Origin: Terebella lapidaria
Taxonomy: Eukaryota; Annelida; Polychaeta; Terebellida; Terebellidae
DNA: 64,000 nucleotides
Assembly: GCA_949152475.1 (NCBI GenBank)
Contig: OX424561.1
Span: 5,518,001-5,582,000 of the forward strand
Direction of reading: 5' to 3'
The number at the start of each line of letters is the position of its first letter. Position 1 is the stretch's first letter. Positions 20,900 to 33,327 of the stretch are shown one piece after another. The notes under the pieces are model-generated. The model was not told the DNA's origin, ran no database searches, and saw nothing but the letters and a program-made list of their open reading frames with translations. The position numbers and the translations under genes are program-made.

Positions 20900-23830
20900 G
20901 GATATAGCGATTATTAGACAAATCCACCCCTTCGCACGAATACAGATCCCAACATGGACCTATATCCCTCGATCGTTGACGGCTTATGATTGAGCCTATC
21001 AAAGAAATAACAGAGAATGTCTAGGACTTCATTCATAGAAGCAGAGAACAGATCCAGTCGCCTTCTGTTACACCAATGTACGAAGACTCTCCCCTTAGCC
21101 TCATACGTTCGAGAAGAGGATTTTTGATTTCCTTTGCAAGATGCTGAGACACCCGTCTAGAAAAACCTGCCTCCTGGAAGGATCGCTCGATAGCCTCCAC
21201 ACGTGTGATTTGAGTATGTTGGCGGAGTCATGAAATATATCCCATCCTGGCTGCTTCAGCCACCGGTTAGAGACCAGTAGTACCCTCGATACATCGATCA
21301 CCAGGCAGAGCAGCAGTGGAAACCATGCGTGCATCGGCCTACATGGCACCACCAACAGAATCTTGCAATGAAACCTGGCCACCTTGTGAAGCACATGAGG
21401 AACCGGGTTGGTGGGTATGCATACCCGTACATCCCATCTAATGACTAGGACATCGCATCCACTGCCAGTGCCTCGCTCTCTGAGAGTGGTGAGTAAAAGA
21501 CTGGGAGCTTGTAATTCCGGTCGTGAATAGGTCTATGTTCGATGTCCGAACACCAGACAAATGCGCTGAAACACCTCCAGATTGAGGCTCCACTCCATTC
21601 CAATCACCTTGTCCGGCCCAGAGACAGCATCTGCCAAGACGTTTCTCTGACATGGCCTGATGTACAGGCGACGTCGGAAGGCAAACCTGATCCGGCACTT
21701 GGCCTTCAAACAGGCATATCCTCGATCGAGTGCCCCCTTGTTTGTGCACATATGCTTTTGGATCAAGCTTTTGGTCTTGGCAGTGGTTTTAGAGTGTCCC
21801 ATCAAAAGGTGAGAACCTCCATCACCCATGACACGACGCTTGGGTTGAAGTCATGTTTTAGACTGCATGATCGCCATCCACCTGGGGCAGAGGAGACCCC
21901 CGAAAGGGCTGCTGCGAGGAAACTTTCACCTTAGAAGCCTTAAGCTGTACCGTGGGCCGTGCGCACGCAGCACTACAGACATGACCTCTAGAGAACACTG
22001 TAGCCATATCCTCACCATGCAAATGGCCCCTCATGAGACAGACATTGAACTGAGAAAGGTTAGCATGAATAGTGGCTGCCTACGCAGCTCGGCCTCATTG
22101 ATCGTGATGTCATTCCGAGTATGAAGATCAGCATCTTCCACAGCGAGATCTGACTGTGCGCCCAGGTCAGCACTAACATACTCTACATCCTGCAGCACAC
22201 CAGACCAACCCCCAGTACTTACGATGTCTGGCCCCAAAGTTCGCCTCGTCCACAAGCTTCTGCATCAACATCTACAACCAACTGATGGGCCAGCGTATGC
22301 CAGTGATTCAAGCATTCCTTATTCAAACATCTGAGAAGCAGGCTGAGGTCCGGATCGTCAATTGATAGGTAATAATACGTAGGCATTAACTGATTGCCAT
22401 TGACTATGGCTAGGCAGAAGCATTGCCTCCAAATGAGAGACGTTCCTTCTAGCCACCAGCCCTGAATAAATTTTGTCAAACACCTTGAATAATTCAGAAG
22501 CCACAGGTGACTGGGTCAGACAACAATTAGGTGTTGACACGAACCTCCCAATGCTTCTAGATTGCTGTGGTTTCACGATCGATAAGCCCATATGCCCGGC
22601 CATCGAGCCCACTGCCCACTGAAGGCCAGAGCCTTCACCACGATCGTTAGCATGTTCCTCCAATGAGGAATATTTATGATCGTAGCCACACTGACCACCT
22701 CAATCACTCGATCCCATTGACCCGATCGAGGCACTCACAGGCGACCATGAAGGTCGGCTCTGAGACGGTCGTGCAGCTTTCTGCTCCCTAATAGCGCCAC
22801 TCGAGCGACTTGAGTTAGAGTACACAGGATTAAGGAAAACTTAAGGGAAAACGACCCCAATGACTGAACGATCGTACCTCGATCAAGAACGATCAAGAGT
22901 AGGATCAGATAGTGGTAACCCTCGATCGCCCGAACGTTTGAGAGAAGCACTCACAATTTCTGAAACCACCTGCCCTTCTGCCACAGGGGCCAATAAAGAC
23001 CTGATCGAAACACGAAGCCTGACCATCAATCCACCTTCATGCTGGACAGACAGAATGGCATCGCTCTCAAAGAGCATGCCAGTCATGAGGCATCCCTGCG
23101 GCCTGGGAGCCCTCGGAATAACCCTCTGTCATAAACATACAGGTGGAAGGACGCCACAAATGACACAGGTCGCACCTAAAATCCTCATGGGCACCAGACC
23201 TTGATCCAAGCAGACGAAGAATAAATTGTGCTTCTCCCCTCGACGAAGGATGTTAATCCTGCACTGGGAACACACTCTCGAATCCTGAGCACTGCTGACC
23301 ACGAAAAAAGATTCGACATGGTTACCAAACAATCACAAGGGTGAACAACAACTAACAGTAAGAGGGAAAAAGTGGAGAGCACTGAAAAAAACTGTACTGC
23401 GCTGAAAGAAAACCCTAACAGGGATACGGATATACCTGTTATATATACATGTAGTAGAAAAGGCTACAAGCTATAAAATATCCAAGTAAAAGACGACAGA
23501 TAAATGTAAACACTACAAGTACAATATTTGACAATCGGTGGACGATAATAGATGAACTGGCTATACAAACACTGACTTATCTAGCAGTATCAAATATTCG
23601 TCACAATACTTATCTTCAATAGACACAAAACCATGTCTATTGACACCTTGATAAAATTCCGTAAGAAAATATCGCAACAGACTGGTTGCACACTTAATTC
23701 ACGGAAACATCAGGAGAACAAATCCAAAGCTGCCAAGGCAAAATCATGGTTGATATAATCATGAGGCCGACGATCGTGAGGCCGACGATCGTTCCTAGTT
23801 CAATTTCGCGAATTTTCTATCCAGAACGAT
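20900..23830 (-). pseudogene. Decayed DIRS-like retrotransposon (tyrosine-recombinase type)
   Basis: Read on the minus strand, broken frames resemble a DIRS element in order. There is a cysteine-containing N-terminal piece (about 23350-23180) and a gag-like region around 22670-22230 (LLLRCLNKECLNHWHTLAHQ). A post-RT region around 21650-21430 has VIGMEWSLNLEVF followed by TIDLFTT and the MYGYAYPP-type stretch. A recombinase N-terminal region around 21110-20920 has VFVHWC and STIEGYRSMLGS. Many stops and frameshifts are present and the RT core appears deleted near 21850. The tract is rich in CGATCG. A tandem GAGGCCGACGATCGT repeat at about 23762-23794 may belong to a terminal repeat. DIRS assignment rests on motif order and wording, not a search. 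Confidence 0.6.
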
Positions 23831-24239
23831 CCTCAGGATAGAAAAGCAGCATGTATTAGTTTACATGGGTGATGTATAGAATAAACTTATTGTATACTAT
23901 AAGTGTCATTTTCAAGTATATGCTATCTTAACGTAGTCCACTATAAACAGTGAGGTACGAAGATTCAAAATTAAAAAAATATTCCTTGGATATTATCTCT
24001 TCAAAATGAGCTATTTTATAGAGTAAATGATCACCATTCTCATACTGAAAAGAAAATAGGGGGTCACTGTGCTGGTTTCTTCAACATATTCGATCAAAAT
24101 CACAAACATTTACCTAAAAATGAGATAAATTATGGCATTCTTGCACATTTTCTGTCCATATTCACTTGTTGCATCGTGTTTTCCATGCAAATGGATAAGG
24201 TGACCCCCTATATTCTTTTCAGTTTTAGGATGCTGATCA

Positions 24240-24953
24240 TGGATGCTGCATGAGGTATCGTATGAAGGGCTCATTGAAGCTAGCATACCATCGCTACCAA
24301 AATGTAAGAGCTCAATGCCGGCAAGTTTTGGTGATTTTGGTTGCTGTAGACTTGTGATTGATGCCACGGAGATCTCTCAGGATGTTCCTGGGAGTGACAT
24401 GAGGCTTCAATCACAAACGTACAGCTACATGTACTGTAAGAACAACCACACTGTCAAGTCCGTGACAGGCGTGGCTCCAAATGCGGCTATAGTGTGTGAG
24501 TAAGCTCTACCCTGGAAGTACACCTGATGTGGCTATCGTTGAGCACAGCAAATTACTTGATCAAATGAAGGCAGGGAACATGATATTAGCAGACAAGGGT
24601 TCACCATCCATGAGCTGTTGCCTGCTGGGGTTCATCTCAACATACGACCATTTCTTACAGGGATATCTCAGTATACACCCGCAGAGGTGCAGCTAATCAT
24701 GAAAAGTGTCCCTTCTCGTACACATGTTGAGCATGCCAATGAGCGCATCAAGAACTTTGCAGCATATTCCACACCAATACAGAATTTTGCAGCATATTCC
24801 ACACCAATACAGGTTCATCAGCACCAAACTGTTCCAGCTTTGCTGTACCTTGGTGAATTTCCAAGCCCACTTGCTGCAGGAGATTGCTGTCTAATGTCAA
24901 TGGTTTTCAATTTACCAGATGGCACATTTACTGCATTTCGTAATCTCGCTTAA
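24240..24953 (+). pseudogene. ISL2EU/PIF-Harbinger-like DDE transposase, frameshifted
   Basis: Three overlapping frames add up to a DDE_Tnp_4-type transposase C-terminal two thirds. Visible motifs are RLVIDATEI (first catalytic Asp), [26 protein letters not shown] (second Asp), [11 protein letters not shown], and HVEHANERIKNF (catalytic Glu). Frames change at about 24495 (one extra base) and about 24600 (one base lost). A 33-bp tandem duplication near 24760-24815 repeats NFAAYSTPIQ. A TTTTAG acceptor-like site just before 24240 hints at an upstream exon that I could not find. The enzyme would cut and paste the element; this copy is inactive. Confidence 0.75.
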
Positions 24954-25682
24954 TGTTCCACAATTTACATGCTTAATGATGCAATCAATTTTCCTTTTTT
25001 ATTAAATTATGACTTTTCCTGTATGCTATGGAATTTCATGTTTAGATTTTTTCGGGTGTGAAAGATACAAGTTACATTTTGAGTGAAGAATCAGGAGTAG
25101 TAAATATATTGAATGTCCACTTGTGCAAGTTCAAATTTGTTAACATGTGTATGGAATGATTTGTGTATCATGTAATGGATTGTTGTGTTTATTGTGTGCT
25201 TAAGAGACTATGTTGGCTTGAATTTTAATTTGTTGGTGTCAATATGTTGGCACATGTTGTGTGATGTAGTAAATGGTAGAAATTGAATTCGATGTGGGAA
25301 AATTGTGACTTAGCGAGTTTCTAAATAGTGAAGTTCAGGTTACCGCCATACCATATTAGCTACAAGGAAGCAATTTGTATATGTACATCTGCATGGACTG
25401 CACTTTGTTGTGCAATGATCATGTCACATGTACATGTGCATGTTCTGCATGTTTGAGAGAAAATAGTGTCACATGGATTGATTCTTTAAATTGAGTACAT
25501 GTACAAACTTAACCTAAAATGTGTCTGATTTCCTACGAATGAATATCACATGTGAGTTACACTGCTGCGAGTTGTGACAGTAAATTAGCGATTACAACAT
25601 GTATTCAAAAATCTTAACTGAACGAGAAATTGTGGAAATGATAAGACATTATTGAAAAGTTAACATGAAAATAAAGTACTGA

Positions 25683-26700
25683 TTAATGTATTGCATATGT
25701 ATTCACACACATACCCAGGCAAAAGTCCTTGACATTGGCGATAGCCTCGGGGATAGTCATGTCTCTTGCTACGTAGGGGCACTTGACCTCTAGGACTTCT
25801 GGCTGGATGCTGAGTAGGGAGTCAGTCTGCAGGCAGAATCCATATGTGGCTGTTCTTCGGATGAGTCCATCCGGACTGGCCCCCACACACCGCTGCTGTG
25901 CAACCACACTCCTTCAAAACAAAATAAAAATATCACCGGTCCAATGTTGCACTGCATCAACAGAATTTTTGTACATGAATGAAAAAATATTAACCTGTTT
26001 TCTCTACAACATCATCTCCGAAAGAGCTGTACTTCTGGATGGCAACATCCTCATTTGCAACTCCCCAGATTATTGCGCCCTTCTTGATCAGATTGTATGT
26101 AGATGACAGCTGGTTGAACAGTGACTTTGGGAATCTTATGGGAAAATTGCATGTAGTTTCATACCTTATTAACATGAATACACATATTCCTGTGAAAATA
26201 TTGTAACATATTATATTTTGATAGTACCATCAATGCAAAATACTCAAATACAACTGGTAGGTGTCAACAAAAAAACATATATATTTCTTCCTACAGCTGC
26301 CAACACAGTGCCAAACAGCGAAGCAGTGATTCGGTGCTTCCTTACGGAAGTTGTTGATATAGTTGTGATATCTTATTTGCAGGTGGCAGATATAGTTGTG
26401 ATATCTGCCACCTGCAAATAAGAAATTTAATGTCACAAATTGAGCATGTTGGTCCATGTACACACATGCCACTTAAATTGTGTAGTACCAAATGGTGATA
26501 CATGTATCACCTACATGTACACATGAAATTGTAATGCTCCCACCTGCCTGATTTTGGAATTGTTGACAGCCAACTGTTGTCGAATCCAAGTCAGAGGGTT
26601 GTCTGCTGCCAGATATGCCTCGCTCGTCATGAGGTCTTCCACAAGTGGGACACACAATTCCGGCTGCACTGGTTATGGCGACATGATCCAATGCATGGCT
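25683..26700 (-). CDS. YqaJ-family exonuclease of ISL2EU element, at least three exons
   Basis: Minus-strand exons. Exon 1 (about 26640-26548) reads VEDLMTSEAYLAADNPLTW and ends at an AG/GTGGGA donor. Exon 2 (about 26166-26003) contains FPKSLFNQLSSTYN and WGVANEDVAIQKYSSF and ends at CAG/GTTAAT. Exon 3 (about 25916-25683) contains GASPDGLIRR and LEVKCPYVARDMTIPEA, the metal-binding core of YqaJ/lambda-exonuclease-like nucleases (Asp, then Glu-x-Lys). Introns are short and AT-rich. ISL2EU elements are known to encode a YqaJ protein besides the transposase; the converging arrangement here fits that. The 5' end and the 3' end beyond exon 3 are not resolved, and exon limits are by eye. Confidence 0.7.
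26372..26422. repeat. Perfect 22-bp-arm hairpin
   Basis: CTTATTTGCAGGTGGCAGAT(AT) and its exact reverse complement flank the 7-nt loop AGTTGTG. It lies between exons 1 and 2 of the YqaJ gene. Confidence 0.85.
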
Positions 26701-27011
26701 GTGATACGAAACAATAATGAACATAGTTAACATTTGACATACACTTTCAATAATCCATTCACATAATTTTAATACAATGTACATGCCACTTCACCATGTT
26801 CATGATGATTGAAGCTATTATATACATTAGTTGCCTTTGCCTGCTATTCCGACTATATTCATATCTCTGAAACAGAAACAATTATTTTTTGGGGTGTACA
26901 TTGTATACAGCTGAAAAAATATTGAACTCAAAACCAAAGAATACAATTACCAAAAAGTAGTTTCTGCATGTGGCACCAGCATATATACTAAAAGCTGAAT
27001 AATAACCATTC

Positions 27012-27606
27012 TTGACAATATTGACAATATGTCAGTCAATATGTCAGTCATATTGTCATCTGACTGACAATATTTATGTTAAATTTGATCACAAACAGGC
27101 ATTGCAAACTGCAATATTAGCTCACGATATATCCGATCATTTTCCTGTATTTTGTTCAGTGAATTATCCCCAAAAACATTCAGAACCATGTAAACCACTC
27201 ACATTTGAACACAGAAAAATGACAGACGCGCAATTAGGAAAAATACGATCTGATTTGGATGAAATAAATTGGGAAAATTCACTGGGTGCCTTGAGTCCTG
27301 AAGAGGCATGGGACAAATTTGTGAATGTGTTAAACAACATAATAAATATCAATGCTCCCATGAAAACCATTACCATTGCAAAAAACAAGATCATCAGGGT
27401 TCCGTGGATGACACCTGCATTATCTCATTCGGCCACAAATTGCATCAAGTTATACAAACATTGTATTGGGAAATCAAAATCCGACCCTTCCTACAAAAAG
27501 TATATAACTTACAGAAACCTATCTAACAAGCTGAAACGAACTGCAAAAAAACAATATTATAGCGAACAACTAGAACAATTTAAAGGTGACATGAAAAAAA
27601 ACTTGG
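27012..27606 (+). pseudogene. LINE-A part 1: end of endonuclease and linker
   Basis: Open frame with DHFPVFCSVN (last motif of an APE-type endonuclease) and a linker including EEAWDKFVNVLNNIINI and VPWMTPAL, typical of jockey/CR1-type ORF2 proteins. The element is 5'-truncated near 27050. The frame is broken by one extra A in the run near 27593, then by insertion of the 5.7-kb inverted-repeat element at 27607. The protein continues at 33328. Confidence 0.8.
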
Positions 27607-28956
27607 TAGTCAGGAGGAATATTGAGCATATAGCACACAGGGTGGAATTGTAGTACAGACTTTTTCTATCGATTGATATTGCTTCATAATGATCTAAGAC
27701 AACCTTTTTCAGAGGGTGTGCAAAATTTTCTCCTGGGCTAACTTTTTTACGGCCTTTTTCAAAATGGCCGCCACCGACAATTTGGTATTTTAGGAAAAAA
27801 TCAAATTTTTTTCCTAAAATGATACTTTGGGTCTAGTGTGGTACAATTTACTTATATGGAAATATATTCTTCATAACAATACTATTAATACCGATTCAGA
27901 CCCCCAAAAATGAAAAAAAATCCAAGATGGCCGTCAAATTCTCGCCGTTTTTACACGAATACTCATTACTTCGTGCCAAATTGAGATATGAAGCCAATTT
28001 CGGTGTCTAACCCTGGGATTTTGGGTATGAGGATTCCAAATAAATAACCAGTTCTGTGATTGGATGGTTTGTGGCTGCTCAGAATCCAAGATGGCTGCCA
28101 AATTATAGCTCGATTTCGCAAATAAGCACCAATAACCATCACATATTCAAAATAAGAAGCCAATTCTGGTGGCCAGTCCTGGGGTTTGGGGTATGAAGGT
28201 GTTACCTGAAGTAATACTTTTGTGTGTAGATGGTGATTGGCCAGTTTAAAGCTGTCCGAAAGCCAAGATAACGACTAATTAATGAAACACATGCAAACAA
28301 ACATGTTTAATAGCACTCACTCGCATTTCGGAATAAACAGTACCACTACCAGGCATAATTTTCTCCGAGCAATCAAACCCAAGTATATTATATTACGCAA
28401 ATCGATACCAATTATATTAGGCATATAAAAACAACATAACAGCTGCCAGAATGTTTGATCAGAGTAAAAAAAACTCCATGAAATTGATGATCACTTCACC
28501 ATCAAATCAAATTGGCAAAGTCTGTGACTACTTTGTTTGAGTTTCTATGAAGAGATTGGCCTCACATTGATACTTACATTCACTGCCTTTTCTGGGAGGA
28601 AATTCCTCCCAAGCTGGACTCGGAGTTTGATGAGGAAGTTGTTGATGCTTTTAACAAATATTTCAACACAGAAGACGTTGATAAGACGAGATACAGCAAG
28701 TTACATGACATTATAAATGACTCAGCTTCATTCCAAGAAATATACAAGGTCATGCAATAAGGGAAACAGGACCTACAGATTCAGGTCATCACGTCCATCT
28801 TCTTGTCAGACCTTTATGTGCCGTCCCAGCAGACACTGATCCAGATGAGTGAAAAATTAGCCCAATGGGCTAGTAAGGTTACCGGAGAAATATACAGAGT
28901 TAAGCCGAGAAAGTTGAAAGTCAAATTCAAGGTGACCACTGAAATCGCCATATCTC

Positions 28957-30024
28957 TAACCTTGAAAATGGGATCAAAGGTTAAATTCTAGATCACCAAA
29001 CTATTCAGCATACATCATTTCCTATATGTTCACTATGGACCCCTAAGCTGTAAATTTGATAAGCGAGATATAAACCATTTTGTCCTGTTGACCTTGAAAA
29101 TGAGGTCAAAGGTCAAATTCAAGGTCATGAGAATTTTCAGCATATATCATTTCCTATATGTTTACAATTAATTCCTAAGCTGTAAAGTCGCTAATAAGCA
29201 AGATATTGGCCATTTTTTCCTGTGACCTTGAAAATAGGTCAAAGGTCAAATTCAAGGTCATGAGCATTTTCAGCATATATCATTTCCTATATGTTCACAA
29301 TTGATTCCTAAGCTGTAAAGTCGCTAATAAGCAAGATATTGGCCATTTTGTCCTGTGACCTTGAAAATAGGTCAAAGGTCAAATTCAAGGTCACGAGCAT
29401 TTTCAGCATATATCATTTCCTATATGTTCACAATTGATTCCTAAGCTGTAAAGTCGCTAATAAGCAAGTTATTGGCCAATTTGTCCTGTGACCTTGAAAA
29501 TGAGGTCAAAGGTCAAATTCAAGGTCATGAGAATATTCAGCATATATCATTTCCTATATATCCACAATTGATTCCTAAGCTGTAAAATCGATAATAAGTG
29601 AGATATTAGCCATTTTGTCCTGTGACCTTGAAAATGAGGTCAAAACTCAAATTCAAGGTCATGACAATAATCTGCATATATCATTTCCTATATGTTCATA
29701 ATTGATTCCTAAGCTGTAAAGTCGATAACAAGCGAGATATTAGCCATTTTGTCCTGTGACCTTGAAAATGAGGTCAAAGGTCAAATTCAAGGTCATCAGA
29801 ATATTCAGCATATATCATTTTCTATATGTCCACAATTGATTCCTAAGCTGTAGAGTCGATAATAAGCGAGATATAAGCCATTTTGTGCTCTGACCTTGAA
29901 ACTGAGGTCAGGGGTCAAATTCAAGGTCACGAGAATATTCAGCATATATCATTTCCTATATGTCCACAATTGATTCCTAGTCTCTAATCTCAATATCAAG
30001 TGAGATATTAGGCATAATGTGTCC
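28957..30024 (+). repeat. Satellite: eight 133-134-bp units with AGGTCA-type half-sites
   Basis: Units start at about 28957 (diverged), 29089, 29223, 29356, 29489, 29623, 29757 and 29891. Most units contain TGACCTTGAAAAT, AGGTCAAAGGTCA and TTCAAGGTCA. AGGTCAAAGGTCA is a direct repeat of the nuclear-receptor half-site AGGTCA with one-base spacing (DR1), and TCAAGGTCA is the extended monomer site used by ERR/NR5A-type receptors. The rest of each unit (CATATATCATTTCCTATATG, CTAAGCTGTAAAGTCG) is AT-rich. Function is not shown. Confidence 0.9.
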
Positions 30025-30539
30025 CATTATAAAGCATAGGAGAATTTAACATGGGAAAGTCCCATTTGGGCCGAGTTTGGTCCAAAATGGCCCACTTCGA
30101 GCGATTCAAGCGCAACGAAATTTATAGACATTATAGGAGTACATACGAGGAGTCTTATGTATCAAAAAGAGAAAAAGTTACTGAACAGATTTTGAGAAAA
30201 TGGCCGCCAAAGTCCAAAATCAGGCATTTTTCGTCGAAAACGGCCGCCATTTTGAAAAAAATTCGAAAACCAAAAAACTAAAAAATACCTCCTTCTTGAA
30301 TTATTTTTAAGTATTTTTGTGCAAAATTTCAGAAAAATTCGCCCGTAAACAAAAAAGATAAAAATGTGGACGACGACGGACGACGACGGACGACGGACGA
30401 CGGACGCAACGCCATGCCAATAGGTTATCGGACCATAGGTCCGGTAACCTAAAAACGCCGTTGAAGTACAAGTCTGGAACATTATGACCTTCACGAAAAT
30501 GGTTGTACATAAGCATAAACACAAAGACTGCTGGGTAAT

Positions 30540-32560
30540 TCGGTACAAGCCTGGAACCCCAATTGTGACCTACAATATGTTGATGATGCATACGCCTGCA
30601 TTCGATATATTGTGTCATGTTATTGCAGCAAGAGTGAAGATGGTCAGCTCTTCCATGAAGAACCATGCAGAGCACAATATGCTGGGATAAGACAGATGAT
30701 AAGCTACAATGACTCGGCAAAACATACCTGATCAACAGGGAGATGAGTGTCATGGAGGCTATTTACAAGGCCACAGGCACACCTCTCAAAAACTGTAGTC
30801 GGGATGTTGTTTGGATTGCAGATCCGACAAGTACAAGACTGACACTTCCACTCTTACTGCTGAGCCACTGAGATCCAGGCAGTGAAGACGTGCAGGCTAC
30901 ATTTGTACTAGACAGGTACCATGCACGCCCTCCTGTAGATATTCTCAAAGACCTGTCTGGTTGAAATTGTATCCCTCTGCAAGGTTGATAGTGAACCAAG
31001 TAGAGACTATGAACCATCTGAAGAAAATTCTACCCATAACAACGACAACCAGTCCAATATTCCATATGCTTCAGTGAAGTTGGCTCGGAATAAAGGATAG
31101 ATCTCAACGCGGAAATCTTCCAGTAAAGGTTGCACATCTGTAGGGACAGTGAGAAACATTATCAGAATCTCATTTTGAAATGGATTTAAATGAGTGGGAG
31201 CATTTCCTACTATGGCAATAGGAACATTGCCATAGTAATGTCAGCAACATAATCAAAGAAAAGCAAACGCTATTTGGAAATAATATCAAAGAGGTTGAAG
31301 TGGCCATGACGAAATCCCAGAAAATCATCTTGCAGAAGATGCCTTGGCACACTTGATGCCTTGGCCACTTGGTGAAGAGCTCATCACTGCCCCCAAGGTT
31401 AGGTTTTAATACCTCGAGCTGATAATCATTGATGTGATCTCAGCAGAGGCATGCTGAATTCCATCACAGGTAATCTGGATCAACTCAAGAGAAACAAGAG
31501 TTCTTCATGATTCTGGCTGTCAGCGACTTTATCCACTGCCGCATGTAGGAGGACAAAGACTGTGACCCAGCTGCCCTTGCGGGGCCTTGGGACGATTTCA
31601 AGGTTACTACTTTGACCGACATAATGAGACAAAAAAGTGACAAATCGTTTTCAGAGATGTTGAATCATAGAGTTCTGTGAATTAACAGATGCTCAAGGAT
31701 CACTGATCCCCCCCACCAGATGTACTTCATGTGTTATCTTTCCGAAAAGTTGCTGCTGCACACAGTGTAAAGATGACTGATTCTTTGAACAGACAGAAAT
31801 CGATGATAACATGTCCGGGGAACATGTCCGGGGACTTTCAATGTATTGGTAAAGGAAAGTTTATAACATCAAAGTCCTGATGTGTGGCTCCAACTGGCAG
31901 GGCAGCATTTACCATGCAAAGGTCTGTGGGCTTCCATGCAAAACCACTTGGTGAAGAGCTCATCACTGCCCCCAAGGTTAGGTTTTAATACCTCGAGCTG
32001 ATAATCATTGATGTGATCTCAGCAGAGGCATGCTGAATTTCATCATAGGTAATCATAGGAGGACAAAGACCCAGCTGCCCTTGCGGGGCCTTGTGACGAT
32101 TTCAAGGTTACTACTTTGACCGACATAATGCGACAAAAAAGTGACAAATCGTTTTCGGAGATGTTGAATCATAGAGTTCTGTAAATTAACAGATGCTCAA
32201 GGATCACAGATCCCCCCACCAGATGTACTTCATGTGTTATTTTTCCGAAAAGTTGCTGTTGCACACAGTGTAAAGATGACTGATTATTTGAACAGACAGA
32301 AATGGATGATTATGGCTGTGAATGTTATCGAGAATAGATCTTTCTTGTAGAAGAACACAACACCTGTACCCATTGAATGCAACCTTTCTGCTGAAGATAC
32401 ACTCTGTGAGGGCTCCATGGTGATTATGATGAGCAATCCCAATGTATAGGATGGTTTGGTGAGAGGCGTCATGGGAACGGTCTTGAGGATCATCGAAGGT
32501 TCCAAATCTCTATGCCAATCACAATGTGCGAGTTAGATTTGACAATGACCAAGTTGTAGA
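30540..32560 (+). pseudogene. Decayed Helitron-type Rep/Pif1-like helicase
   Basis: Scattered frames on the plus strand resemble the helicase part of Helitron proteins. EMSVMEAIYKATGTPLKN near 30743 and LDRYHARPPVDILKDL near 30910 match the region before the helicase. VTTLTDIMRQKSDKSF near 31605 matches a Pif1 motif (L-x-x-I-M-R-Q), repeated near 32120. GSMVIMMSNPNV followed by DGLVRGVMGTVLRI near 32410-32490 matches the C-terminal Pif1 block. Stops and frameshifts are frequent, and 31365-31805 is duplicated at 31944-32310. Helitron helicases unwind DNA during rolling-circle transposition. The copy is dead, and no Helitron termini were identified. Confidence 0.65.
31365..32310 (+). repeat. 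Internal direct duplication in the helicase remnant
   Basis: The segment beginning CCACTTGGTGAAGAGCTCAT (31365-31805) recurs at 31944-32310, the second copy lacking about 70 bp. The match is about 95%. Confidence 0.85.
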
Positions 32561-33327
32561 TGATTTGACGAAGACCTCCCGAATATGAAATATTTTTTTT
32601 CTGTTTGATAGTGGTTGATTCTGTTGATTTTGTGCGAGTGAGTGCTATTCGACGGGTTCGTTTACATGTTTCACATTATTTAATGGTTATCTTCGCATTT
32701 GAACACCTTTAAATTGGGCGGTCACCATCTACACACAAGATTATTTCTTCAAGTAGCACACTCATACCCCAAAGCCCAGGACTTCTTATCTTGATATATA
32801 TGACGGTTATTGATGCTTATTTGCGAAATCAGGCTAAAATTTGGCAGCCATCTTGGATTCTGAACAGCTTCAAACCATCCAATCACAAAACTGGTTATAT
32901 ATTTGAAATCCTCATACCCCAAAACCCAGGGTTAGACACCAAAGTTGGCTTCCTATTCAATTTGGCAGGAAGTTATGAGCATTTGTGTACAAATGGCGAG
33001 AATTTGGCGGCCATCTTAGATATTTTCCCTTTTCGGGGCAATCTGAATCGGTATTATTAGTATTGTTATGAAGAATATAACTCCACATAACTAAATAACA
33101 CCTTATTAGACCAAAAGCATCATGCCAGGAGGATAATTTTGATTTTTTTCCTAAAATACCAAATTTTCGATGTCGGCCATTTTGAAAAAGGCCATAAAAA
33201 AGTTAGCCCAGGGGAAAATTTTACACACCCTCTGAAAAAGGTTATCTTAGACCAATATGAAGCCATATCAATCGACAGAAAAAGTCTGTACTACGTTTCC
33301 ACCCTGTGTGAAATTTCCTCCTGACTA

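Larger units (their letters stand above)
27607..33327. mobile_element. 5.7-kb element with ~740-bp terminal inverted repeats, inserted in LINE-A
   Basis: The ends TAGTCAGGAGG (27607) and CCTCCTGACTA (to 33327) are flanked by a 3-bp duplication TGG (27604-27606 and 33328-33330). The inverted repeats run 27607-28350 and 32606-33327 with small indels. Between them are a 134-bp satellite, a dispersed-repeat fragment (about 30040-30450) and a decayed Helitron-type helicase gene. No DDE transposase was recognised. The insertion boundaries are exact because LINE-A coding sequence resumes on the other side. Confidence 0.85.

Noticed and set aside
21101..23382. Independent host genes in the many short minus-strand frames
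   Set aside because: Their order matches a DIRS-like element with frameshifts, so they are read as one decayed element.
24759..24815. Functional repeat domain in the transposase
   Set aside because: An exact 33-bp tandem duplication; replication slippage is simpler.
28957..30024. CRISPR-like array
   Set aside because: Units are contiguous 134-bp tandem repeats without spacers; this is a satellite in animal DNA.
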